NCBI RefSeq assembly: GCF_000264905.1
Contig: NW_006763143.1
Span: forward strand, 341,711-405,710
Reading direction: 5' to 3'
From: Stereum hirsutum FP-91666 SS1
Lineage: Eukaryota; Basidiomycota; Agaricomycetes; Russulales; Stereaceae
DNA length: 64,000 bases
Every line of letters begins with the position of its first letter. The first letter of the stretch is position 1. Below the pieces are notes generated by a model that searched no databases, was not told where the DNA came from, and saw only the letters and a program-made list of their open reading frames with translations. Shown here in pieces: positions 13,602 through 25,359 of the stretch. Both the position numbers and the translations under genes were made by a program.

Positions 13602-14053
13602 GCCCCTCGTTCGGACAACCCGGACTGCAAAATATCTAGCTCACGCAATAGACCGTATCTGCAAAGAATTTTTTGACCTCGCTAAAGCCCCACGGGACTC
13701 GACGATTGGTCCGATCACCGTTGGATCACCGTTTTAAAGTCGTTTTAAACGGTTGCAGATACGGTCTAATACAAGTTCTCTTGTCACGAAATTCGGCACG
13801 CATGGTGCCTTCCACTATAGCTACATGTGCATGTAATTTTGTCGTAGATTGCTCGGGAGGAAGGTCGTTGTCCGAGGGCGGAACCGTCGTTTCGGACAGC
13901 CGCGCTCGCCAAAGTACCCGAAAAGCCCTCCGCCCCATTCAGCCTTCCGCTGCTATTATTGTACTCAAAATTTAAATTGAACTGAGAAGTACGATGGGGA
14001 ACTGGGCGTGTTTTTTGGCACTGTCCGAACGACGGTTTGTCCGAGCGAGGGGC
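13602..14053. mobile_element. Non-autonomous DNA transposon (MITE-like), about 452 bp
   Basis: The left end GCCCCTCGTTCGGACAA (13602-13618) and the right end TTGTCCGAGCGAGGGGC (14037-14053) are inverted repeats of 17 bases with one mismatch. The flanking pentamers CACTA and CACTG match at four of five positions, a possible target duplication. There is no transposase frame inside. A related GTCCGA motif recurs next to the right end. The superfamily cannot be fixed from this copy alone. Confidence 0.65.
13649..13768. repeat. Perfect 16-bp inverted repeat flanked by TA, nested in the MITE
   Basis: TAGACCGTATCTGCAA (13649-13664) is repeated exactly inverted at 13753-13768, 120 bp end to end. The outer TA on each side would fit the TA target duplication of a Tc1/mariner-type miniature element that jumped into the larger element. 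Alternatively it is a structural hairpin belonging to the larger element. Confidence 0.5.
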
Positions 14054-14702
14054 CACTGATAGTACATCCTGATCCTCGTCCTCGGCGTTTTCGCTCCAAA
14101 GGTAGCATCAAGGATGTTCGTATTTTGATAACCTACATGGAGTACTTGAACGACCCGATACCACCATTGATTGGTCCATCCAGCATGCCCGCCAGAGTAA
14201 ACTTTGCCCCACATCGAAGAGAAACCCCGTCTCCTCCGGATTCCCTGTTCACTCTTCTCCTCCACCGTTCCCCAACATCCACCAGCATCCACCCCAACGT
14301 GTCCCTAGCCCGTATCAAACCAGTCTCCGTGCCTACTTTTCTTTTTCTCGTCGTCATTATTCTCGTCATCCCGGTTGTCGCCCTCTCCGAGCCCCGCCCA
14401 ATCTCACTGTTTATCGATACTCACACAGACCTTAGTTTGAACAAGTTCACTGTTCCGCTTGACTGAGGAATTGTACCCGCAATAAAGCGCACATTTCAAG
14501 CAAAATAGACACATGGATTCCCATACATTCACCCATGCAAAAGCGACCCACCCTGCTTCGACCTCCTCAGCCCTTTACAAACTCGATCAGGAAAAAAGAA
14601 TGCAGAAATCACACTTCCAATCATTTGCTGATCCCAAGTGTCCGTCAAGAGACGAAACAGCGACAGGAGCAGCAAAAGAAAGAAAATAGAGATTCCCCCG
14701 AC
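14054..14702. other. Intergenic between transposon and U2 gene
   Basis: A plus-strand frame ending at 14466 has a hydrophobic stretch near its end (PTFLFLVVIILVIPVVAL), but it starts inside the transposon and has no other support. I do not call it a gene. Confidence 0.4.
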
Positions 14703-14881
14703 GACACAAGCCAGTAGTGCAGCGGCAAGGTCATCGCGTCCCCGGGTTGCAAGCAGAGCCCAAGGAACAAGGGCGGCAAAAATTAGATAACCAAAAATGG
14801 AGGCGGTGCCTCCATAATAGTGGTTAAACTATTAAGAACAGATACTACACTTGATCTAAGCCAAAAGGCCAGAGTGGTGAG
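14703..14881 (-). ncRNA. U2 spliceosomal snRNA
   Basis: Read on the minus strand, the 5' part contains GGCCTTTTGGCTTAGATCAA followed by GTGTAGTATCTGTTCTT, the invariant U2 core. Its GTAGTA (14848-14843) is the branch-point recognition sequence. Downstream is stem-loop IIa (inverted repeat AATAGTTTAACCACTATT at 14833-14816), then stem IIb (ATGGAGGCACCGCCTCCAT) and the Sm site AATTTTTG (14784-14777). The 3' loop holds GCTGCACTACTGGC, resembling the U2B'' binding loop of stem IV. Length is about 179 nt, close to the usual U2. The exact ends were set by comparison with known U2 and may be off by several bases. Confidence 0.92.
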
Positions 14882-14906
14882 GAATCAGGAAAGTCAGGCA
14901 GGCACG

Positions 14907-14913
14907 TTATATA
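14907..14913 (-). promoter_or_regulatory. TATA-like element upstream of U2
   Basis: TATATAA on the minus strand lies about 27-32 bases before the predicted U2 5' end, the right distance for RNA polymerase II transcription. Confidence 0.55.
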
Positions 14914-15903
14914 CCGTCCGAAGGCGCGCACGGACCATGCACGATCCCGCGCTTGCCACACTTGTTACCGCGATGGGCGGAGTGCAGCTCCGTTCTTCGC
15001 GCCACAGCTTCTTTGCTTCAGGCGCTTCGCTTCCACGCAAGCTCCTGATCTCTCTTCGGCCATCTTCTTTGTACTTCTCGTTCTCGAACAACGGGTGTAG
15101 AACGCCCGACTGCAGCGTGATACGGACCTTATTGCCTATTCTGACCTCTGCCACTTTGTCTACGACCCGAGCATGACCACCTCGAGTAACTTGCACGCTT
15201 CCTTGTTTGGCGCTCAAACGTCGATTGCAAAGCGCCGGTGAGCCTCGCTGGCAGGGTGCAGCTTCCCGCAAATATTGGACAAAAGCGGGTTGTGTTCTCT
15301 GGGACGCATGACGGCTTTCAATCGCTCTGGGTGGAAACATCGGCTGGTCGAGCGCCCCATACGGCCTTGCAGGTTCGCAGCACGTCCGGTGTTCATTCGT
15401 CTTGTTGATCCGGGTTCTCATTGTGGTATCCTCTCCGTAGCCTGCGGTCCGATCTAGACAGAGGCCTTGGAGCGAGCTGCCAGGCTGAGACTACGATTGA
15501 GGTCCGTGCATTCTGCCTCCGCTGAGCGAGACTGCCCGCGACGGCCTCGAAACGACCTCCGGTACGTTCGTGTTGCGGGCCTCGCCCTTGGCACCCGACG
15601 CTTCGCATCTGCGGGTTTCCGAAAAAGGAGCGGCGGCACGGTTGGGTCGGCCTGATTTGTGCAGAGAATGTCCCGCGCGTTGACATTGCGCGACTCGTGG
15701 CAAACACGCCCGATCCGAAAGAGTTGGGATGGCTGATCCATGTCCACGGCCTCTGGGTATATATCTGCGGAGGTGCGGTGCTCGTCACGACCACATAAAT
15801 ATCAGACACATCCGTATCCCTGTCCAGCCTGCTCTAATTCCCATTACCGCCCGCCGTCCTCTTTGCTAGTACTAGTTTTGCCCGCCACCTTTGTCTCGCC
15901 ACT
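14914..15903. other. Region without a supported gene
   Basis: GC-rich, with long open frames on both strands (for example 14894-15421 and 15393-15809 on the minus strand). None shows a known domain, and opposite-strand overlap is expected by chance at this base composition. It may contain the U2 promoter and the promoter of the gene at 15904. Confidence 0.35.
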
Positions 15904-16748
15904 ATGATCTCCAACGAAAATACCCAGATCTTTCTCGAGACTATTGACACGATGTTGAAGTACCGGACGATGCTTCCTAATCTCATCGACGCTATCTACG
16001 AAGCCCCAATGCGTCAAGCTCGTCTCACTGGCTCTGACCCTGATATACCTGAAGGAGAGATCGAGGTCCTCTATGAAGCCATCGACTAGTACGTCTCGTC
16101 TCACCAAGACCTTCCCACCTTCATTTTGATGTTCAGAATCGAAACTTACCCACGAACACTTCCAGCATCGACACCGAGCTTCAATACCTCGCTAAAGAGT
16201 CCGCTCTCAGTCTCACCACCCGCGTGCGTCTACACCACCTCCAAGAAATGCTCAAAGCTCTCGACCTGGATGTCGCTTGCGTGCGTCTCTCGCTTTCTCC
16301 TTCTCCTCATCATTCGCACGACTCTTGCCACGGCCAGCCACTTACCCACACACTCATTTCCACTCCCGCCACATCTCCTACTCCCGCATCTCTATCTCCA
16401 TATCTACATCTACATCTATATCTCCATCATATCATACGTCATTCCTCGAATCCACATCTGACGTGTAATGGCTTCATCAAACAGATGATAATCACCCGTT
16501 TCTGGGACGACCAAAACCGTCAAGACATCCTCGACAGAATCGAACACCGTATAGACGCCGACCGGGAGAAATGGGGCCCCGAGCACAGAGCGCGACTGTC
16601 TGCCGTGTCTATGTCGCGCTCGTCGACGTTGACTATAATGAAGCATCCGAGTTCGTCGAAGAACAGCAGTTGCGACTCGTCGGACGCCGGATCACCCATT
16701 GATGTTGATGATGGCGCGGAGGAGGAGGAGACTACTGTTATGGCTTGA
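15904..16748 (+). CDS. Small helical protein of unknown function
   Basis: Three exons (15904-16088, 16166-16280, 16485-16748) join in frame to 187 residues. I do not recognise it. Residues 1-130 are predicted mostly helical, with charged heptad-like spacing (LETIDTMLKYRTMLPNLIDA, then EIEVLYEAID-YIDTELQYLAKE and LHHLQEMLKAL). The C-terminus (about 145-187) is Ser-rich, then acidic (VDDGAEEEE) and likely disordered. Intron 2 (204 nt) is T/C-rich. The joins are supported by GT-AG ends and a continuous helical pattern. It is a short soluble protein without signal peptide or membrane segment. Confidence 0.6.
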
Positions 16749-19700
16749 TCATCTCGGCTGGTTGGACAGTATTGTCCACGTCGTTCGCCCTTTTTTCCGT
16801 CCGTTGTCTTTTCGTTCCTCATGGACACCGCTTTGGCATCGCATATAACTCTCCCTGTCCTGGTCCTTTCCCCCGGGCTTTCGTCGACGTTTCACACCGC
16901 ATTCGCAGCTCGCAGCCCGCACCGGCATATAATTATTCGTTCTATTTTGTAGCTGTAATTACATACATACAGAGAGACGGACTTTCGTTCTCAACCTTTT
17001 ACGATTGTGATAGCTGTAAATATTTGGCGCAGTCGTTTCTTCACATGTAATATGCTTCGCCTTTGTACAGACAGATCAATTCGATATGGTTTCTGGCTCA
17101 ATTTCCATGCAGCAAGGTCGATTGCGCGGGGAGGAATGGGACCAGCGCGATGGGACTCAACCACGCCACACGGCATCGTTACGCCTCCGCCACCCTGACG
17201 TTTCTTCATTTCTTGGTGCTGTCAGTGTCCCGACGGAGGTACCGAGAATCGTAGGAGTTTATTTATCAGCACAGTCGTAGGTGCTCATCATACACGGGTA
17301 TGGATGGATGCATAAGTCAAGAGCTCGAGGTGCGCTTGAAATGTGTGTGCGCGCCACCCATCCCCCGTCGTATGCAGGTCATCGTCCAGGAAGGAAGGAA
17401 GGAAGGAAGGTGTATTCAGGGTATAGGCAGCTACGCGTCCATTCTCCTCCACACCTATCCACTATCCACCCCTCATAGTCAACCGTTACAGCCTCGAGGA
17501 CAGCAGAAAGGATAGAAAGTCCGAACCGAACCAAACCGACCAATCAAATAAAATATAACACCGCGTCTGCATCATCTACGTACCTCCGTACGATCCTCCT
17601 GTGTCCTTGGTCGACACATATACCGAACAGCACAGGATATAAACCTGCGTAAGTCACAAGGACCTCCTGGCTGTGGACGACTTCCGACCCCAGAATGTAG
17701 ACCTCAATATTCAACACCGTACCGTATTTTGCTCAGCACTCAGCACCCATTGACAGTGCCGAAGGTGGTACTCGAGCTCGTTTGATCCCTTTGTCTACCG
17801 CCGATGGATATCGATACTTGCTTGTGAGCTTTACATGCATACGGTGTTGTACGGTGTAAGTATCCGACTTCAGAGTGTCAAAGCGTCAAAGCGTCATACA
17901 TATGGTTGCTTGCAGGGTCGGGACTACTGTAAAAGGATGTGCAATAATGAATTTAGCTCCGGCCCTTGCAATATCGGAGTGACGTCGTCTTCGACACGAG
18001 TTGTTCTACTTGGGGCTGCATATAAGTACAGTTCGGTACTTACAAATACTGCACCTACTTGCCCCACTGTACAACAGGACCGGCACGAAACTCCTGGAAC
18101 GTTTTACCCGGCGACTGGACAATGAATGAAGCCTTCAAGGCTCGATGCATTAGGAATGGTAAGTGGGTTCGGGATGGGCATAGATAGGAAAGTTCCGACG
18201 TCGACGACTCGATGGGGTTCGTGTCGGCATGTCGGATTGTCGAGTATTACTTGTCCCCACAGCACTAGTCATCGGCCTCCATCAGTCAGCACACGGATTG
18301 TAGCTCATCGTTATCGTGAGTCCCTAGTAAGTTCAAAGGAAGGAGGGAGATAGATGTGGATGGCGAAAGAATATGGATGGATTGTGCCTTCAAATGGACT
18401 GTGGCGAACGTAAGATGGATGACCCCTCGGGATGCTCGACCCTTTTGATCTCACGCATCCATATCCATGGTAAGGAGAGGACTATTCGACGGCATGACGC
18501 ACACTTTGGGACTTCGGAAAGGTTAAATTGGGTGTACATATCCCATTCGCATGCGGTCTTTCTATGAGCAAACTCGGCGCAGGCTCAACGAAACGGCTCG
18601 ACTTATCTGATCTTGTCAATGATACGCAATCCTAAGGATCTACAAATCGACCCAACCTCGAAGTTAACGTTGTCAATGCACATGCACAGTCCCACACCAC
18701 AGTGATATTAGTCAGAGTCAGAGGCAGAGTCCCACGAAAGCAAAGTCTCAAGATGCCGATGGTGGCTGATCACAGCGATGTGAAAAGCAGATACGGGTGT
18801 GAGATGATAGATCTGGACAGGTGCGCACCCTCGATTCAAAGCGTACACGATGTGTCCTCGCCTGTCCTCGCTCACAGCGTGAGTCGCACCACAGATTATC
18901 TCCGCCGACACGAGCGGACAGTGGGCGTGGGTGCCACACCCACTACTTTGCAGTCTGAGCTAGAGCGCCACCCGTCGGTGCGTTAACCTGCCGAGGAACA
19001 TACGTGTTTTGCGTGCCTTCGCTAGTGCGTTCAGTCAGGTTCAGTCATCTGTATCATCGGCTGCTGCCAGTAGGTACACCCTAAGGGACCTGACCTGACC
19101 TGACCTGACCTGACCTGATCTCATTGTGCCCAATGGCAATAAGTCCTATATGACTCAAGGGGCACTGAGCGCGATGACGAACACTAGCGTTAAGTGGTCT
19201 ATCCTCCGATAGTACAGGGCGGGCTGATCCTTCGCAGCAAAGCTCCGGAAATGGGAAGTCATTTGTAACAGACTCATGTGGGAACACGTACTTGTCTCGT
19301 ATACGGAAGGTCTGTCCCAGAGGAGAAGAAACGTTCGATGGAGGAGGTTCAAAGAGAAGTGAGGATCGTTGGAGTCCACTCGGATGCCCGCATCCGAAGA
19401 TTGTGAATTATAGGATGGGCGATTTATACTCACCAGTACGCAAGTAATACCCACGTTACGGCTTCCGAAGTGGGCAGTAGCAACCTTGGCCGAACGAGAA
19501 GATGAGAAGCGTAGGATATATCTGTTCTGTTCGTGGAATATGTGTGTGTGGTGGGACTCGGGACGATAAAAACAAACTAGAAACACGCGTTCTGTCGGTA
19601 TCAACGCAAAGTTGCTTCTTTTCTCCCGGAGATTCAGAGGAAGGAAGAAGGCGAGTTAACGGCGGATCAGCAGACTGGTCGCATCCTGTTCGAGCTCTGC

Positions 19701-20228
19701 GGACGCGTATGTACTCATGTTTCGAGGATTTGCTGGTGAGGAAAGAAGAGAAGGAGTGGAGGAGGTCTGCTGCCCATGCCATCGGGTCCAAGTTGGTGAG
19801 AAGCAAGGCTGCCGAGAAGCCAGGCACACTGGCACAGGCACTCCCGCCACTCGGCCCCGCGTTGATCTTACTCAATAGTGCCCAGTAACCTCGTTCAACC
19901 CAAGCCGGCGTCATTTTTGTGACGCAAAAATCATAGAAATATTTAGCAAGCAGGTAGAACGAGTGTAAGAACAGCTGGGAAGGGTGACGACATTCAGAGT
20001 GGAGACAAGAGAACAAAAGAGGGAATACGATGAGCGAAAAGGGACGAGGTAAGGATCGGAAGGAGCACCGAGCGGCTGGGGCTGCGCCGCGTAGGCGGCG
20101 CGCGGGGGAAAAGGTTTGGATAATTGGCGGTTATTGCATCTTGTTCCTCAACGTCGACCACGTCGGCTACGTACCCTGCCCATCGTCTCACACGACAGAC
20201 TCGACGGCCCTGAGCTGGAGAGCGAACC
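16749..20228. other. Gene-free stretch of about 3.5 kb
   Basis: No frame gives a recognisable protein or a coherent exon chain. Simple repeats include GGAA units near 17390-17410 and a GCGTCAAA repeat near 17876. A minus-strand frame (20016-19456) is long but without domain character. The last few hundred bases should be the promoter of the deubiquitinase gene. Confidence 0.4.
19088..19119. repeat. CCTGA pentanucleotide tandem repeat
   Basis: About six consecutive CCTGA units, read directly from the sequence. No gene overlaps it. Confidence 0.9.
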
Positions 20229-23200
20229 ATGGCGATATCCAAGGCCGCTCGCTGGATATCCTTCGCTGTCCCAGCCCAGCAACAGCCATCTCCGACCGTT
20301 GCGTCCCCGAAAGCAACTCAACAATTCCCTGTCTCCTCCCTCGCAGACGGCAAGCAGTTCGGACTGGAGAACGTGCGTTGTCCTTCATATATACTATGCC
20401 TTTACTGATGATTTACATCTGTGGAATAGTTTGGGAATACATGGTGCGTTCTGCTACGCGCGTTCCGGTTGCTGCAGCTCACTAATCAATATCTTCAGCT
20501 ATGCCAACTCCGTCCTGCAAGCCCTCTATTTCTGCGCTCCCTTTCGGGACCTCATCATCCAATCTACGGACTCTTCATCACCCACAAACCTCTCCTCGTC
20601 GTCCCAGCCAGCGCTCTCACCTTCGCCCGTCGCTTCCGAACGTCTCAACGGAAATGGTTCTGCCACAGGAGCCGCACCCAGACCCACCTCCCTCGGCTTC
20701 TCCATCCCCCCATCACCACCTACTTTATTCTCCGCACTCCGGTCATTATTCGTTTTCATCTCCAAGAACCCGATGGACAGGGGCACCGTCTCTCCCCGCG
20801 CATTCATCGACAAGCTCAAGGAGGTCAATGAGCTGTTCCGGAGTACTATGCATCAGGACGCGCACGAGTTCCTCAACTATCTGCTGAATAAGATCGTAGA
20901 GGAGGTCGGAGTTGATGAGCATCACAAGGACAAGGATGGTGAGGGTGAAGACCGTGAGTCCATGTCATCTTAGCCATCTAGTTGCAAAAGCCGATCATCT
21001 TCTCCAGTTTCCGCATCCATAGCCACACTCTCCTCCGGTCCTGCTATGACAGTTCGCACAGGCTCATCTCAAGACGATACTACCCTCGTTCATCGGCTAT
21101 TCGAAGGAGTGCTGACGTCGGAGACTCGTTGCCTTACTTGTGAAACGGTGAGTCCTCGACTTCTTGCACTGTGTGGCCCGTTGTTGTGATATGCGTCCGA
21201 CCTCGGGCAAGTTCCGTTTTATCGTGACCCTTTCATCGTGCCAGTCAATATGACGGGGCGGGTCATGCATGTCCCTGGCTTGCAGGGATTTGTTAGGGTC
21301 TTCGTCTGCGGAACCCCAGCTTGATTGATGATTATGTGGCCGCCTGCACCCTCGGCGCCATTAGCGGCCGCCTCCCGTCCTCTACGTCCGCAGTCTGTGT
21401 TTCGCTCAGAATCCGTCCGCCTCAGATCTCCTTCACTTTTCGTCAATGGGCCGATGGCATCCGTCGTTGCCTAAGACACTTTGCCTTTGCGGTGTGGCTA
21501 CCCCGGCCCGTCCATCAGCGCTGAAGGCCTTCACGGGTCCATTCTCCTATGCGCCACACACTTCTCATTCTACGTTCATGACCACGATCATATCCCCCGT
21601 GTCGTGCGATGCGCGACCCGAAACGCAAACAGAGTGACTCAGACAGAATGTTGTGCGGGGTTGAACACACAAGGTAGGAGGCTGTTCGACGAGCGGTTGT
21701 CCCGGGATGATGTCCGCTTGTCTCTTCGTTTGTCTTCTTGTCTGTGTCATGTGGCCCGACGCGTCCCCGGTTGATGAGACGAAGCTTAATGCACTGCGGT
21801 GGATCTGTTCTGCACCATTGGGTTGAACCGGGGGATGAACGTGTGTTCGGACGTGGAGGGTTCATCCATCCACGTACGCACGCTGAGGACGGACTTCACA
21901 CTCTCGTGATGAATCTCATCCACTGTCTGTGGGCGGATTATGTACGGGGACGACATAGAGAAAGCCTAAGGCCCTCATCTCGTCCAATCGTAAAGGTCTA
22001 TGTTCTAAACAGGGCGATATGGTTGTGTGAGCGTGGAGTGACTCTGATGTGGTGGTGGTGCCGTTGTGGGACCCTGGGATGCATCACACGCAACTGGAAT
22101 CCGCATTCGGGCCCTGTCCCATTCTCTGATGTCGTTTACGCCTCACGGTCTCAATCAGAATCTCAATCTTCAGAGCGTTATACTGACCCCGAACCCGTTT
22201 TATGTTTTCTTGGAAATTCCTTGGCACTGCTATCTATGTTCCTTTTTGGTCGGCTTTTTCGGTGTTGGAATTGGCTGGTGGTGCTGATAATGGGGATAAT
22301 GGGCGATGGTGTAGGTTTCCTCGCGCGACGAATCCTTCCTCGACCTCTCGATCGATATCGAACAGAACTCGAGCGTGACGGCATGCTTGAGGCAGTTTAG
22401 CGCGAGCGAGATGTTGTGTCAGAAGAACAAGTTCTTTTGCGATAGTTGTTGTGGGCTTCAGGAGGCGGAGAAACGGTACGTTTGTGTTCATGGTCTCAAT
22501 AATTTCACTTTCGCCGTTTTTATTATCATTCACACCTCGCCCTACCCTCGTCTTCATCTATCTCTCTCGTCCCCCAACGTCTGTTTCATCAATCTTCGAT
22601 GCGTGTCTCAACTGACTGACAATTGATTGGTGCATTTTGGATGGCGGTGGGTGGCGGTGGCGACGAATACCATTTTCTGGGTATTTGTAGGATGAAGATC
22701 AAGAAACTCCCGAACGTCCTTGCATTGCACCTCAAGCGGTTTAAATACCAAGACGACGTACAGAAGTACATCAAGCTCGCGTATCGTGTGGCTTTCCCCC
22801 TTGAACTTCGACTGTTCAACACCGTTGACGACGCTCAAGACCCAGATCGGCTGTACGAGCTGTTCGCTATCGTTGTGCATATCGGAAAGTCAGTCTTTCC
22901 CTCCCTTTTTCTACCTTCCCATATTTCCATTGCACCGCCCTTTCGTCCCCCAATTTCCGGTTCGTTAGGACGATATTGATGGAATTTATTCATATAGCGG
23001 TCCGCATCACGGCCACTACATCACCATAGTCAAAGGTCCTACCTCTTGGCTCGTCTTCGACGACGACAAAATAGGGCCCATCAAAGAATCCGACATCCCC
23101 AAATACTTCGGTGACTCTCCTTCCGGCTCAGCCTACGTCCTCTACTACCAAGCCGTCGACCTCGACCCCGCCTCACTAGGCATCAAACCCGACTCTCCGC

Positions 23201-25359
23201 TCCCCACGTCCAGCACCATCCCCGTCTCCGTCACCGACAATGCAAATGTATTCCCTGTGACTGTTCCGTCGGCTTTGACGTCGGATTCGCTAGCACAGGC
23301 ACAGGCGTTGGATGAGACTGGGCCGGCTGTTCCGCCTGGGTTGGGAGATGAGAGTAGGAGTGTGGCGGAGAGTGAGACGACGTGGAGTAGTGCGACTGCG
23401 CCGTCTACGCCTGCGTTCCCAGCCGCTGTATCTCCCAAGATCTCCGTTCCTGCGCTCAGTGTCAACACCTCTTCGGGCTCTCATACGGCCGAATCACACC
23501 AACACCAGCATTCGCATTCACATCCACACCCTCAACAACTTCCACATCCGCTGAACTCGCCTGCTTTGTCGTCGAACGGGAAGTCGCATTCGGGTCTGTT
23601 GCATGGATTGAGAGCGACGTCGAGTACGGTGGGGAGGAGTTCGGTGGATAAGAGTCCGACTCAGGGAAGAAAGTCGTTGGGTAGTAGAACCGAGGGCGCT
23701 TCCTCGTCGTCGAAGAGACCGTCGACGGCGCCGAGCGCTCCGGACACGACTACCATGAACAAGGGTGATCTGCCCCCGGTTCCGAAGCTGGAGGTCAATG
23801 GGAAGGTCAAGGAGAAGGGGAAGGAGCCGGATAAGAAGCCTAGTTTGTGGTTCAAGCGGAGGAGCATCAAGGCGGAGACGAAGGAGAAGGATCGGCCACA
23901 TCATCAGCAGAGGGATCTCGAGTCGCATAGTACGGCGTCACCGACTTCGTCGCAGGGGACGTCGAGGTCCGATCCCTTCGGCTCGTTGTTGGATAAGGAT
24001 AAGGGGAGGAGCAAGGATAGACTGAAGTCGGGCACGGTGGGACGGAGACCTTCGACGGCGAATGCGGCACCTGTACGACGAGTCGCATCGACCTCGGTGT
24101 CTTCACCTCCTCCACATCCGCCCATATCAATACCTGCTCACGCTACGGTCTCCAGAGCCATGGGTTCGGTCGGGATCTCGAATTCGCCGCCATTGGAGGC
24201 TACCATCAGCGCCATGTCGAGTTCGTTGGGGTCAACTGGTAGTTCAAAGTCTCAGCCACATCTACCTTCTACTTCCACCACTGCCGCGTCTAACCATCGA
24301 CCAGTACCGCCCCTCCCTGCCGGTCTTCTCCCAATACCCATTCCCACCTCATCATCATTACCTTCGCCAACAACAACACATCTCCGTCCAGAGCATAAGA
24401 AGAAGTCTGCACCCTCACTGAGCACTGCCATTCGCCGTAGAGAACATAACGACCAGGATGGGTCACCGTTACCTTCACCAGCATCTTCCTCTGCCCCGCG
24501 AACCCCGCGTACGCCTACCACGCCGACACGACCTTCTACAGCCGGCGCACCCGTCCGATCGTCAGGATCTGCAAGACCATCCGTTCCGTTGCCTATCTCA
24601 CCTATCATGTCTGAGCCAGGAAACCTTACTGCTCTTCGGAGCGCACAGAAGGGCGAGGATGCCGAACGTGGACGAACGGCAGCGAAATCGGATGCTCAGG
24701 ATGGGAATGGGAAAGAGAGGGACGAGAGTCGGAGTCATAGCCGATGGCGAAGACCGAGGAGCGCGCAGGGGATGAACGTGACGGTGCATGGACATACCTT
24801 GGGTCTACCGTTCATGAGACGGTCGAACGCCTCGTTGGAGAAGCAGAACTTGGAGCAGCAGCAGGGGAGTGGGAGTCGATCGAGACCGGCTTCGCCTGCG
24901 CCTGCGCCGGGCCTGGCGTCCGTACCGGCTTCACCACCGATGAGACCTTCAACGACGCCGCCGAACATGAGTCAATCACACTCAGAGTCGACGAATGACC
25001 CGAATTCGACGAGTGTGCCGAGTCATCATGGGCATGGGCATGGGTCTGGATATGGATATGAGACGGAGAGTAGTAGGCCTGGGACGGGCGCCTCCACCAA
25101 GGAGAGTAGTGCAGTCCATTTTGGATCGGGGCTCGCGAGTCCTCGTGCGGATAGGCCAGGCGGGGAGGGTGCGCACCACGCTCATAGCGGTTCGCAGACG
25201 TTCAAACGAGCGGCGAGAAAGCTGAGCTTCTCGACGTCGTTTATGGGGTTGGGAAAGAAGGATAAGGAGAGGGGGGAGAAGGGGGAGAAGGAGAAGAAGG
25301 ATAGGAGTAGGCCGCCAAGTTCGTATGCTTCACCGCCAGTGTCGGCTACGTCTCGGTAG
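20229..25359 (+). CDS. Ubiquitin-specific protease, CreB / Ubp9 / USP12-46 type, with a long disordered tail
   Basis: Seven exons (20229-20372, 20430-20443, 20499-20953, 21008-21147, 22315-22475, 22691-22888, 22998-25359) give 1157 residues. It removes ubiquitin from proteins; the Aspergillus relative CreB acts in carbon catabolite repression together with a WD-repeat partner. Cys box: FGNTCYAN with catalytic C53. Zinc pairs: C246/C249 and C293/C296. His box: GPHHGHY with H377. The sequence closely follows the human USP12/USP46 catalytic core ([18 protein letters not shown]). The domain ends near residue 424; the remaining ~730 residues are Ser/Pro/Thr-rich and basic, longer than usual. Oddities: exon 2 has 14 nt and the catalytic Cys codon is split by an intron; intron 4 is 1167 nt. 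The start ATG has a strong ACCATGG context. Confidence 0.93.

Noticed and set aside
19456..20016. 187-residue minus-strand frame before the protease gene
   Set aside because: No domain, no TATA or splice support, and it overlaps a plus-strand frame of equal weakness.
23145..25185. Minus-strand frames opposite the protease tail
   Set aside because: They are shadows of the low-complexity coding strand and show no domain or splice logic of their own.
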